Origin: Bradyrhizobium sp. CCBAU 051011
GTDB lineage: Bacteria > Pseudomonadota > Alphaproteobacteria > Rhizobiales > Xanthobacteraceae
DNA: 64,000 nt
NCBI RefSeq assembly: GCF_009930815.1
Contig: NZ_CP022222.1
Coordinates: forward strand, 8,784,501-8,848,500
Reading direction: 5' to 3'
This document shows positions 16,432 through 24,050 of the stretch, in pieces. The translations under genes were made by a program, and so were the position numbers. Below the pieces are notes generated by a model. It made no database searches. It had not been told where the DNA came from and saw only the letters and a list, made by a program, of their open reading frames with translations. Positions within the stretch are counted from its first letter, which is position 1. Every line of letters begins with the position of its first letter.

Positions 16432-18021
16432 CTATTGATGCTGGCTTGACGTTTTGCGGAACCGCCATGGCATGAGGTCGTCGATTTCGCTTTGGGGATG
16501 GCCGGCAATGATCGCCGTGAGCGTTTCGGCGATGTAGGCGACCGGGTTGACGTCGTTGAGCTTACAGGTCGCCACGATGGATGCGAGCAAGGCCCAATTT
16601 TTGGCTCCGACCTCATGACCGGCGAAGAGCGCGTTTTTTCTGGTCAAGCAGATTGGCCGGATCGCGTTTTCAACCGGATTGGTGTCGAGCTCGAGACGCC
16701 CGTCATCGAGGAAGCGCGTCAGCCCCTGCCAATGATTGAGCGCGTAGCGGATGTCATCAGCGAGCGTCGAGCCGCTGGAGATCATCGACAGCTGTTTCTC
16801 GAACCACGGCTTCAACGCCTCGACGAGCGGCAGCGAGTGTTCCTTGCGCGCGGCCAGCCTGATAACCGGCGATGAACCGCGTACCATGGCTTCGATGGCG
16901 TAGAGCTGTGCGATCTGCCGGACGGCGGCCTCGGCGATCGGCGATTTACTGTTGCGGGCCAATTTGACGAAGCGCCGGCGCAAATGGCTCCAGCAATGTA
17001 CGAGCGTCCACGGCCCTTGCGGTCGGGCAACTTCGATCAGCCGATCATAACCGTCATAGGCATCGCATTGCAGGAAGCGTCCGTTGAAGCTGTCCAGGAA
17101 CTGCTCAGCGAAGGCGCCGCTGCGACCGGGGGCATATCGGAACAGCACGATCGGCGGACTTGGGCCGCTATGGCCGCGGTCGTCGGAGACGATCGCCCAG
17201 AAGTAGCCCTTCTTCGTTTGACCACGCCCGGGATCGAGCACCGGCGCCGTGGTTTCATCCATGAACAGGCGATCCGCCGCTGCCAGATGGCGGCGCATGT
17301 GGTCGGCAACGGGCTGCAGATGGAAGCAGGCGCGGCCTGACCAATTGCCCAGTGTCGCTCGATCAAGCCGGATTCCCTGGCGCGCATAGATCTCGGCCTG
17401 ACGGTAAAACGGCGTATGGTCGCCAAACTTGGAGACGATCACCTGCGCAATCGCCGCTTCGGTCGGTAGTCCGCCAGGCACGACATGCTCCGGCGCGTGC
17501 GCCTGCACGACAGGGCCGGAGCAGCGGCGGCAGATGTATTTCGGGCGGCGCGTGACCAGCACGCGCCATTGTGCCGGGATCACGTCAAGGCGCTTGCTGA
17601 CGTCCTCGCCGATCTTCGTCATCGCGCCGCAGCCGCACGGACAGAACGTGCTCGCAGGCTCAAGGATCCGCTCCACCCGCGGCAAATGGGCAGGCAAGCA
17701 GCCCCGGTTGCGATGACGGTCCTGATCCGATCCAGCACGCGATCGGCCCCTGATGACCGCCGCAGCCTTCTCCTGTGCCGCGTCCAGGACGCCTTGCGCG
17801 ATCTCCACGTCTTCGAGCGGCAAATGATATTGATCTGGCCGCAGCTTCTCGGACTTCGCTCCGAACTTCTCTCGGCGTAGTTCCCCGAGAATGACCTCCA
17901 ACCGGCGCCGCGCTTCTTCCGACGTTGCCAGCGCCGCTTGATGTTCGCTCAATGCTGCCTGCGTTTGCGCTAAAAGCGCCTTCAGGCGTTCATTCTCGTC
18001 GCGAAGCGTCGCGGTGCTCAT
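16432..18021 (-). CDS. tnpC: IS66-family transposase TnpC
   Basis: From the ATG at 18021 (MSTATLRDENERLKALLAQT) the product has about 529 residues. It shows the N-terminal leucine-rich coiled coil, the basic LRREKFGAKSEKL helix, a Cys-rich zinc finger region (FCPCGCGAM and YICRRCSG), a DDE domain with DRLFMDETTAPVLDPGRGQT (Asp), QCDAYDGYDRL (Asp) and ELDTNPVENAIRP (Glu), and the IS66 C-terminal SQSEIDDLMPW-type end. The frame is intact. TnpC is the catalytic transposase of IS66; movement also needs TnpB, which is broken here. Confidence 0.94.
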   Translation of the reverse strand: MSTATLRDENERLKALLAQTQAALSEHQAALATSEEARRRLEVILGELRREKFGAKSEKLRPDQYHLPLEDVEIAQGVLDAAQEKAAAVIRGRSRAGSDQDRHRNRGCLPAHLPRVERILEPASTFCPCGCGAMTKIGEDVSKRLDVIPAQWRVLVTRRPKYICRRCSGPVVQAHAPEHVVPGGLPTEAAIAQVIVSKFGDHTPFYRQAEIYARQGIRLDRATLGNWSGRACFHLQPVADHMRRHLAAADRLFMDETTAPVLDPGRGQTKKGYFWAIVSDDRGHSGPSPPIVLFRYAPGRSGAFAEQFLDSFNGRFLQCDAYDGYDRLIEVARPQGPWTLVHCWSHLRRRFVKLARNSKSPIAEAAVRQIAQLYAIEAMVRGSSPVIRLAARKEHSLPLVEALKPWFEKQLSMISSGSTLADDIRYALNHWQGLTRFLDDGRLELDTNPVENAIRPICLTRKNALFAGHEVGAKNWALLASIVATCKLNDVNPVAYIAETLTAIIAGHPQSEIDDLMPWRFRKTSSQHQ

Positions 18022-18089
18022 GCGCCATGTCGAGCACATCTGCGCCGCCGGCGCCATGCCCAACTCGGTACAGAGTCATTCTGCCGCAC

Positions 18090-18280
18090 TTATCCAGCGA
18101 CCTGTGGACGCCGCGCTTCCTCCGGGCGGACCAACCGCCAATCCAGGCCCTCGAACAGCGCGGCGAACATCGCCGGCGATATCCGCATCACGCCGTTCGC
18201 CATCTTTGGCCACACGAACTTGCAACCCTCGAGACGTTTGTGCACCGTAAGCGGCAAGGAAACCCCGTCTGGCGGAGTGG
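18090..18280 (-). pseudogene. IS66 tnpB, 3' part
   Basis: The reverse strand encodes the last 60 or so residues of an IS66 TnpB: GVSLPLTVHKRLEGCKFVWP through FEGLDWRLVRPEE to a TAA. Upstream of position 18280 the frame runs into the terminus (GTAAGCG) of the second IS66. The matching 5' part is 4 kb away at 22219-22335. About 20 codons from the middle of tnpB cannot be found on either side. Confidence 0.85.
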
Positions 18281-18330
18281 GTAAGCGATCGGCTATCGGC
18301 TGCTGAGTTTGTGAGCCGATGTGAGCTTCT

Positions 18331-18714
18331 ATGTCTGCGCCTAGTTCTGGAACTAGAACCTTCCATATGATCGAAGCGGTCGCCGACCGTCTTGAGGGAG
18401 CGCCGCGGCAGCTTCGCCGACGCTGGTCGGACGAGTTCAAAGCGCAAGTTGTGACAGAGGCGCTGGAGCCTGGCGCGAGCGTCTCGGCGATCGCCCGCCG
18501 GATCGGCATTCACCCGTCGCAGCTGTTCGCCTGGCGCCGTGATGCTCGGGCCGAGCGGCATTATCGCTCGCGGCACTCGAGTTGCGAGGGTGTGGTGGCG
18601 TCTGTGGCAGGCACAGTGATTGAGATTGCCATTGGCGAGGTGGTCGTGCGTGCCGGCGTGGACGTCGACGAGGCGCACTTGCAGCGGGTGATCCGGGCGG
18701 TGCGTTCGGCATGA
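18331..18714 (+). CDS. tnpA: IS66 accessory protein TnpA
   Basis: Up to 127 residues; the ATG at 18367 (MIEAVADRLEGAPRQLRRRW) is the more usual start. The helix-turn-helix is seen in EPGASVSAIARRIGIHPSQL followed by FAWRRDA, and the end, LQRVIRAVRSA, is shared with other IS66 TnpA proteins. It overlaps the following tnpB fragment by the ATGA motif. TnpA helps IS66 transposition, probably by DNA binding; here its partners are truncated, so it is likely a passenger. Confidence 0.85.
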   Translation: MSAPSSGTRTFHMIEAVADRLEGAPRQLRRRWSDEFKAQVVTEALEPGASVSAIARRIGIHPSQLFAWRRDARAERHYRSRHSSCEGVVASVAGTVIEIAIGEVVVRAGVDVDEAHLQRVIRAVRSA

Positions 18715-18818
18715 TTCCCTCGGGTGTGAAGGTGTTCCTCGCCAGCCATCCAGTCGACTTCCGCAAGGGTATCGATGGCCTTGTTGCGCTTGTGCGCGAT
18801 GCGGGCTCAGATCCGTTC
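18711..18818 (+). pseudogene. IS66 tnpB, 5' fragment
   Basis: The first 36 codons encode a standard TnpB N-terminus (VFLASHPVDFRKGIDGLVAL) up to Asp-Pro-Phe, after which the frame enters the RIT inverted repeat and soon stops. The break is at the same Asp-Pro-Phe codons as in the tnpB fragment on the other side of the RIT element. Confidence 0.85.
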
Positions 18819-18901
18819 TTATGTGTCGGACGAGATTATGTGGCGGAGGCGCCCTAACGCCAGCCAGGGCCGGCCACGGCTAGATTCATCCGCCACATAA
18901 T
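18819..18901. repeat. Left RIT inverted repeat with inner recombinase arms
   Basis: The outer about 60 bases match the reverse complement of the right end. Within it ATTATGTGGCGGA (18835-18847) and its exact complement (18889-18901) face each other with 41 bases between, a likely pair of recombinase binding sites. Confidence 0.8.
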
Positions 18902-18960
18902 ATTTTGTGTCCCTCGTGCGGACGCGGGATCCCCCTGCGCCGTAACGCCGGAGGGGCACA

Positions 18961-20199
18961 ATGCTCGAGTTCTATTTTTCGTACGGCGGGGTGCTTAAAC
19001 GCCTTCGTGACGGGGCGCTCGGCGCCGAGATGGATCGCATCGCGGGGCACTTTTTCTCGCTCGGTTACAAGCAAGCATCCGCCAAGCTTTATCTGAGCCG
19101 GATCGCGCGGTTCGGCCGTTTTGCTGCAGCACATTGCGGTTCACGGCCGATCGGCGAAGCTATCGTCGATAGCTATTTATGCACATTCAGCACGGACTCA
19201 CCGCGGATTGCGGCAATGTCCGCGCTTCAACACGCGCGGCGGGTGGCGCCCGAACGATTCATTGTGTCGGCGCCCGGTGTAGTCAATGATCCGGACGCTC
19301 CGCTTCTGAGCTCCTTTTCGGATTATCTAAGCAGGGTACGAGGCCTTGAGCCAAGGTCCCGCGATGGCGTTCTCTTGGGCGCGCGGCGCTTTCTGGATTG
19401 GCTCCGCCATCGCCATCCTGGCCAAGACCTCGAGGCGTTGACGGCAGAGCATGTCCTTGCCGCTGTCGAGTATCGGCTGTCGCTCTCGGCGACCTCCGGC
19501 ACTCGCACGGCGGCGATCTCTCACATCCGAACGTTTCTCCGCTTTCTGCATTGGGGTGGCCACCACGAGCAGGATCTGGCCCCCGTCGTTCCAAGAACGC
19601 CATATTGGAGACTGGCCCATTTACCGCCCCGGCTTTCGTGGGATGATGTTCGCCGCGCCATCGATGCGATCGGCACGGCGACGCCGATCGACCTTCGCGA
19701 TCGAGCTGTCCTGCTGCTGCTCGCCACCACAGGCATTCGCAACGGCGAGTTGCGCGCTCTTCAGCTCCAGGATATCGACTGGCGAGCTGGCGAGGTTTTT
19801 GTCCGACGCACCAAGAGCAAGCGTGACCGAGTGGCCCCGCTCCTCGAGGAGGCCGGTGGCGCACTCGCCGAGTACATCCTGCGGGTTCGACCGAAGGTCG
19901 ATAGTCCGTATCTGTTCCTGTCTTTCACGCCGCCCGTGGGACCGTTCAAGTACGCGCCGTCTGTTTCGAGGATCGTGCGGAAGCGGTTGCAGCATGGCGG
20001 GATCGAGCTCGGTCGCGTCGCAGGCGCGCATCTCCTGCGCCACAGTCTAGCCACCCAGCTCGTCGGGCGACGAAGGCCGATTAATGAGGTCGCCGATCTT
20101 CTCGGGCACCGAAGCATCAACACAACGGCGCTGTACGTGAAGGTCGCGGTTTCGCAGCTCGCTGAGGTCGCGCTCCCCTTTCCGGGAGGTGCCGCATGA
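18961..20199 (+). CDS. ritA: Tyrosine recombinase RitA
   Basis: A 412-residue integrase of the phage-integrase superfamily. The N-terminal part (about 1-200) is the SAM-like core-binding domain; the catalytic domain carries LLATTGIRNGELRAL (first Arg), HLLRHSLATQL (His357, Arg360), LLGHRSINTT (His) and the nucleophile Tyr392 in TTALYVK. A GGAGGGG site precedes the ATG. It is the first of three coupled genes; its stop overlaps the start of ritB in ATGA. RIT recombinases are thought to act together at the element ends. Confidence 0.92.
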   Translation: MLEFYFSYGGVLKRLRDGALGAEMDRIAGHFFSLGYKQASAKLYLSRIARFGRFAAAHCGSRPIGEAIVDSYLCTFSTDSPRIAAMSALQHARRVAPERFIVSAPGVVNDPDAPLLSSFSDYLSRVRGLEPRSRDGVLLGARRFLDWLRHRHPGQDLEALTAEHVLAAVEYRLSLSATSGTRTAAISHIRTFLRFLHWGGHHEQDLAPVVPRTPYWRLAHLPPRLSWDDVRRAIDAIGTATPIDLRDRAVLLLLATTGIRNGELRALQLQDIDWRAGEVFVRRTKSKRDRVAPLLEEAGGALAEYILRVRPKVDSPYLFLSFTPPVGPFKYAPSVSRIVRKRLQHGGIELGRVAGAHLLRHSLATQLVGRRRPINEVADLLGHRSINTTALYVKVAVSQLAEVALPFPGGAA

Positions 20200-21128
20200 G
20201 CGCCTTCGCCGCATTCCTCGGCGAGAAGGTCGAGCGTTACATCGAGCTGCGCCGCTCCCTCGGCTACGCCTTCAACAAGCAAGCCGGCACGCTGCGGGCT
20301 TTTGTTCGCTACGTCGAGCGCTGTCAGCTGGATGCGCCCGCCAACCGGACGATGGCGCTGGACTTCGTCCTGTCGTTTAGCGGCGCCGCCGACAGTCGGG
20401 CCGTTCGTCACGGCGTGCTTCGCCGATTCTACGAGTACCTGGCCATCTACGCGCCCCGGACCGAGGCCTTGGAGCGCAGAGCCTTCCCTAGGTCCAGGGC
20501 GATTCCGCCGCCGCGCATCCTAAGCGAGGCTGAGCTGGCGTCGCTAATCGACGCATGCAGCTTCATTTCGCCAAGGATCCCTCTCAGGGGCCGCACGATG
20601 GCAACGCTGATCGGATTGTTGGCCAGCACGGGGCTACGATCCGGCGAAGTGGTCAAGCTTGATCGCGGCGACGTCGATCTGACCAACGGGGTCGTCCTCG
20701 TCCGTAAGACCAAGTTCCGTAAAGACCGCGTGGTTCCTGTTCATCCAACGACCCTGGCAGCCCTTCGTCGATATGCCCGCGAGCGCGACAACGTGTTTTC
20801 CAGTCCGAAGGACGAGGCCTTCTTCCTCAGCTCACGAGGCTGCCGTCTGTCGGCGACCGGCCTGCAAAGCAACTTCGCTAAAGCCCGCAAGCTCGCGGGT
20901 CTTGATGATGGTAAGCCCTTGCGACCGCACGATCTCCGGCACCGGTTCGCGGTGACCAGGCTCAGGCTGTGGCACCAACAGCGCGCAGACGTCCAAGCGC
21001 TGCTGCCTTTACTCGCCACCTACCTCGGCCACGCCAGCTATACCGACACGGCCTACTACCTCACCGGCTCGTCGGATCTCCTCGCCATCGCGGCTGAGCG
21101 CGCCTTCCTCGACGGGGGCGCGGCATGA
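20196..21128 (+). CDS. ritB: Tyrosine recombinase RitB
   Basis: A 310-residue tyrosine recombinase, shorter than RitA. Catalytic residues are seen in LLASTGLRSGEVVKLDRGDV (Arg), KTKFRKDRVVP (Lys strand), RPHDLRHRFAVTRL (His-xx-Arg), YLGHASYTDT (His) and the Tyr pair in TDTAYYLTG near 287-288. The N-terminal domain is about 110 residues. Translation is coupled to both neighbours through 4-bp overlaps, which suggests equal production of the three proteins. Confidence 0.92.
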   Translation: MSAFAAFLGEKVERYIELRRSLGYAFNKQAGTLRAFVRYVERCQLDAPANRTMALDFVLSFSGAADSRAVRHGVLRRFYEYLAIYAPRTEALERRAFPRSRAIPPPRILSEAELASLIDACSFISPRIPLRGRTMATLIGLLASTGLRSGEVVKLDRGDVDLTNGVVLVRKTKFRKDRVVPVHPTTLAALRRYARERDNVFSSPKDEAFFLSSRGCRLSATGLQSNFAKARKLAGLDDGKPLRPHDLRHRFAVTRLRLWHQQRADVQALLPLLATYLGHASYTDTAYYLTGSSDLLAIAAERAFLDGGAA

Positions 21129-22132
21129 GCGAGCACCTCCTACTAGCGCCGCTCCTGGAGTCGTACTTTCGTCGCCGGTTGACCAAGCAGCGCAACGCCA
21201 CCTCCGCGACCTTGGCCAGCTATCGCGACGCCTTGCGCATGCTGATCCTCTTTGCCGCCGCCCGTTTGGGGAGGAAGCCGGCGGCGCTGGCCCTTGAGGA
21301 TCTCGATCGCGACCTTGTTCTCGCCTTTCTCGACGAGCTCGAGGAGAAGCGGAACAACTCCGTCGCAACGCGCAACGCCCGACTAGCCGCGATCCGATCC
21401 TTCTTCCATCACGTCGCCGCCGCCGATCCGGCCTCGTTCGGCGTCGCCCAACGGGTTCTGACGATCCCCACCAAACGGGCCCACATCGAGGTGACGCACC
21501 ACCTCACCAACGCCGAGGTGGAGGCCATCATCGCAGCCCCTGATCAGACGACGCCCCGCGGCCGGCGCGACCGGGCCTTTCTGCTCTTCTTGGCGAGAAC
21601 CGGCGCCCGCGTGTCCGAAGCGACCGGCGTCAACGCGAACGACCTTCAATTGGAGCGAGGACGCCCGCAGGTGCTGCTTCACGGCAAGGGACGCCGAGAT
21701 CGCGTCGTTCCCATTCCTCAGGATTTGGTGCGATCGCTGACCGACCTATTGAGCGAACGCGGCCTCGCCCATCATGAACCGCGGCCAATCTTCGTCGGGG
21801 TCCACAACGAGCGCCTGACGCGTTTCGGCGCGACACATATCGTGCGGCGTGCCGCCTCCCAGGCCGGGTCCACGAGGCCAAGCTTAGAGAGCAAGCCGAT
21901 ATCGCCGCACATCTTCCGGCATTCCCTCGCCATGAAGCTTCTCCGGTCAGGCGTGGACCTCCTGACAATCCAGGCTTGGCTTGGCCATGCTCAGGTCGCC
22001 ACAACCCACCGATACGCCGCTGCGGATGTCGAGATGATGCGGCGTGGACTCGAGAAGGCGGGCGTTGCAGGCGACCGCAGCGCGCGCTTCCGGCCGAACG
22101 ACGCTGTCCTGCAACTCCTGGACAGCATCTGA
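21125..22132 (+). CDS. ritC: Tyrosine recombinase RitC
   Basis: A 335-residue tyrosine recombinase with an N-terminal core-binding domain (LESYFRRRLTKQRNATSATL) and a catalytic domain with LFLARTGARVSEATGVNAND (Arg), KGRRDRVVPIP, SPHIFRHSLAMKLL (His-xx-Arg), WLGHAQVATTHRYA (His and nucleophile Tyr297). The stop codon lies three bases before the inner arm of the right inverted repeat. All three RIT proteins keep their full catalytic set, so the element may be active. Confidence 0.92.
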   Translation: MSEHLLLAPLLESYFRRRLTKQRNATSATLASYRDALRMLILFAAARLGRKPAALALEDLDRDLVLAFLDELEEKRNNSVATRNARLAAIRSFFHHVAAADPASFGVAQRVLTIPTKRAHIEVTHHLTNAEVEAIIAAPDQTTPRGRRDRAFLLFLARTGARVSEATGVNANDLQLERGRPQVLLHGKGRRDRVVPIPQDLVRSLTDLLSERGLAHHEPRPIFVGVHNERLTRFGATHIVRRAASQAGSTRPSLESKPISPHIFRHSLAMKLLRSGVDLLTIQAWLGHAQVATTHRYAAADVEMMRRGLEKAGVAGDRSARFRPNDAVLQLLDSI

Positions 22133-22134
22133 TC

Positions 22135-22217
22135 ATTATGTGGCGGAGAAATCTGGGCGTAGCCGGTCCTGGCTGGCGTTAGGGTGCCTCCGCCACATAA
22201 TCTCGTCCGACACATAA
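22135..22217. repeat. Right RIT inverted repeat with inner recombinase arms
   Basis: Mirror image of the left end. ATTATGTGGCGGA at 22135-22147 and TCCGCCACATAAT at 22189-22201 repeat the same 41-base spacing. The inner arm overlaps the region just after the stop codon of ritC. Confidence 0.8.
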
Positions 22218-22218
22218 G

Positions 22219-22335
22219 AACGGATCGAGACCAAGCATCTCCCTGCACCTTCGCAGCAAGCCCATCGTGCCCACAGCGGAAGTCGACGGGCCGCGTCGCG
22301 ATGTAAATCTTTAGCTCGGCGCCGGGGACAATCAT
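22219..22335 (-). pseudogene. IS66 tnpB, 5' fragment of the older element
   Basis: It starts ATG in a 4-bp overlap with tnpA and encodes IYIATRPVDFRCGHDGLAAK, a TnpB N-terminus. One extra G in CAGGGAG shifts the frame: without it the sequence would read on as Val-Gln-Glu-Met-Leu-Gly-Leu-Asp-Pro-Phe. It then stops at GATCCGTTC, where the RIT repeat begins. The 3' part is at 18090-18280. Confidence 0.85.
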
Positions 22336-22796
22336 CGCGACGCCCGCACCGCGCGAATCACTCGAGATAGCTGCTCCCCATCTATCGCCGCGTCCGTCCG
22401 CACGACGACGTCGCCAATCGCAATCTCGAGCTTGACTGTCGGAACGTGACGCTCCTCAAACGGCCCCTCCACGACCAGCGGCGCGAACGGCGGCTGCGGA
22501 GCCTCGCACGACGGCAATTCGCCGCGCTGTTGGAAGCGTCGTCGCCAATCGTAAATTTGCCAGCGCGTCGCCCCGTGCTTGCGGGCCACCTCCGCTACCT
22601 GAGCGCCGGGCAGCAGACTTTCGGCGACGATCCGAGCCCGCTCGGCCTCTGAACGCACGCGACGCCCGGACGGTCCCTCAAGCACCTCAAGCCGACTGAC
22701 TGCTCCAGACCCAACTGATGAGCTGTCCAAATGGGCGCCTTTTTTGCCGTCCAATCCCATCCCAAACCTCCGTTCAAGCCGGAGGCTTCTTCGCAC
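22332..22796 (-). CDS. tnpA: IS66 accessory protein TnpA (older element)
   Basis: Up to 154 residues; a start at the Met in MGLDGKKGAHLDSS (22760) is more likely. The helix-turn-helix region is LLPGAQVAEVARKHGATRWQ followed by IYDWRRRF, and the end, EQLSRVIRAVRAS, is the usual TnpA tail. It begins about 40 bp inside the right terminus of the 6.4-kb IS66 unit and is the first gene of its tnpABC operon. Confidence 0.85.
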   Translation of the reverse strand: MRRSLRLERRFGMGLDGKKGAHLDSSSVGSGAVSRLEVLEGPSGRRVRSEAERARIVAESLLPGAQVAEVARKHGATRWQIYDWRRRFQQRGELPSCEAPQPPFAPLVVEGPFEERHVPTVKLEIAIGDVVVRTDAAIDGEQLSRVIRAVRASR

Positions 22797-22847
22797 ATCT
22801 AATCCAACCCCGAAGCCAGGGTATTGGCTGAGCGCTTACAAACGATA

Positions 22848-24050
22848 TTAAGTCGTCGGCCGATAACGCTGCGTTGCACGCTGGACTGTACCCACGAAGT
22901 GCGAGGCAAACGCAGCCACGCGAGCGCTGACATCGGGCAACAGATTTCTGATCAATGCAGGTTCAGGATTCTGAGATACCTTCGCGAGATGATTGGCGAG
23001 TGATAAAGGGTCGTCGATGCCGAAATAGCTTGCCTTCCCATCTGTCTGCTCGCGATGTACGTCAATGTTCGACAAGATCATTGGTACGCCAAACGACTTT
23101 GCCTCCTCCACTGTCGTACTCCAGCCTTCGAAGCGCGACGGATTGATCAGGGCGGTAGCAGCGCGCAGCAGAGCGTAGACATGAGGCAGCGGAACCATTC
23201 CAAGATAACGGAAGTTCTTTTCAAGCCCGCGCCCGACGACCTGGCTCATGATCATGTCAAAATACTGGGGTTCTCGAGCGTCATGCTTGCTGCCGGAGGC
23301 CGCGACGACAACATCGTCTCCGCGGTTCACCAGGATTGCCAACGCGTCGACCACGACTTGATGGTTTTTATGCCGCCAAAACTGATTAGGCAGATAGAAA
23401 AATTTTAGCGGCAATCCGTAGTGCTCGATGACGTCAGACGGATTTGCGGTCAGAAGATCGGGCGGCGGCTGCGTCGCAAACCTCACGACAGAGGTACGAT
23501 GAGCTACTCCCGGATAAAGCTTTTGGCAGTCGCGAAGCGCGCTCTTACTGCTGAGCATGATGGTGCGGCCCGATGCGATTTGCACGCGAAAACCGAACTC
23601 GCGTTGCCATCGCGCGGCTGGCGAAAAAAGCTGCGGCAGTCGTCGATGCTGAAAGTCCGGAAACCAGGCCACCGCGGGGTATGGCAGACGCCAACCAAAG
23701 AACCGGGCAGATTCGAAAACAACGTCGACCTTCCGTTCCCGGAATTCAGCTACCGCCGCATAGTCAAGCCCGAGTGAAAGGGCTGCAGCGAAACCGGCGC
23801 GGCGTCGGTCGAAAGCTGCGGATTGCGAGATCTCGACGCCTGGGATGCGCGCAAGAGCCTCGAGATCGGCGGCATCGTCCTGCTCGCCTGCGAAAACAAC
23901 CGGCGCAATCTCGCCTTGGCGGTAACGGTTCAGGGCCGCAAACAAGTTGCTTTGGTAGTTATATCCACCGGCCCAAAGCCGCCGAGGAATAATGGTGAAT
24001 GCAACGCGAAAGGGGCCGCGAGCGGTCAACGAGCCTGTTCCTTGAACCAC
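22848..24050 (-). CDS. Glycosyltransferase, GT4-like (GT-B fold)
   Basis: About 400 residues. The C-terminal nucleotide-sugar domain is clear: FFYLPNQFWRHKNHQVVVDA, FRYLGMVPLPHVYALLRAAT, and ALINPSRFEGWSTTVEEAKS with the EX7E-type pair, then GVPMILSNIDVHRE. The start is a GTG at 24050 that overlaps the end of the upstream epimerase gene by 25 bp. It is the last gene of the large - strand operon, and IS66 inserted directly after its stop codon (TAA at 22848-22850), leaving the protein complete. It probably adds one sugar of the repeat unit on the cytosolic membrane face. Confidence 0.85.
   Translation of the reverse strand: MVQGTGSLTARGPFRVAFTIIPRRLWAGGYNYQSNLFAALNRYRQGEIAPVVFAGEQDDAADLEALARIPGVEISQSAAFDRRRAGFAAALSLGLDYAAVAEFRERKVDVVFESARFFGWRLPYPAVAWFPDFQHRRLPQLFSPAARWQREFGFRVQIASGRTIMLSSKSALRDCQKLYPGVAHRTSVVRFATQPPPDLLTANPSDVIEHYGLPLKFFYLPNQFWRHKNHQVVVDALAILVNRGDDVVVAASGSKHDAREPQYFDMIMSQVVGRGLEKNFRYLGMVPLPHVYALLRAATALINPSRFEGWSTTVEEAKSFGVPMILSNIDVHREQTDGKASYFGIDDPLSLANHLAKVSQNPEPALIRNLLPDVSARVAAFASHFVGTVQRATQRYRPTT

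Larger units (their letters stand above)
18281..18818 (+). mobile_element. Truncated second IS66 element
   Basis: It begins with the IS66 terminus GTAAGCGATCGGC at 18281, inserted into tnpB of the older element on the opposite strand, and carries an intact tnpA and the first 36 codons of tnpB. It stops at GATCCGTTC where the RIT inverted repeat begins. Its tnpB remainder, tnpC and right terminus are missing, and no second copy of the adjoining 8 bases (CGGAGTGG) was seen. Confidence 0.8.
18819..22217 (+). mobile_element. RIT (recombinase in trio) element
   Basis: Three consecutive, 4-bp-overlapping tyrosine recombinase genes on one strand are enclosed by long inverted repeats (18819-18880 and about 22156-22217, roughly 60 bp with about four mismatches). 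This is the defining layout of RIT elements. Each end holds an inner pair of arms, ATTATGTGGCGGA and TCCGCCACATAAT. The total of about 3.4 kb is typical. Both flanks are IS66 tnpB sequence cut at GATCCGTTC, but in opposite orientations, so the element sits at a junction of two IS66 copies. Confidence 0.9.
16412..22839 (-). mobile_element. IS66-family element, 6.4 kb, interrupted by nested elements; TSD AAACGATA
   Basis: The ends are GTAAGCGCTTAGCC at 16412 and the complement of GTAAGCGCTCAGCC at 22839, the usual IS66 termini. Both are flanked by the 8-bp direct repeat AAACGATA (16404-16411 and 22840-22847), which proves one insertion event for the whole unit. On the reverse strand the order is tnpA (22796-22332), tnpB 5' part (22335-22219), then foreign DNA, tnpB 3' part (18280-18090) and tnpC (18021-16432). 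The inserted DNA is a truncated second IS66 and a RIT element. It landed next to the stop codon of the glycosyltransferase gene on its right. Confidence 0.92.
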
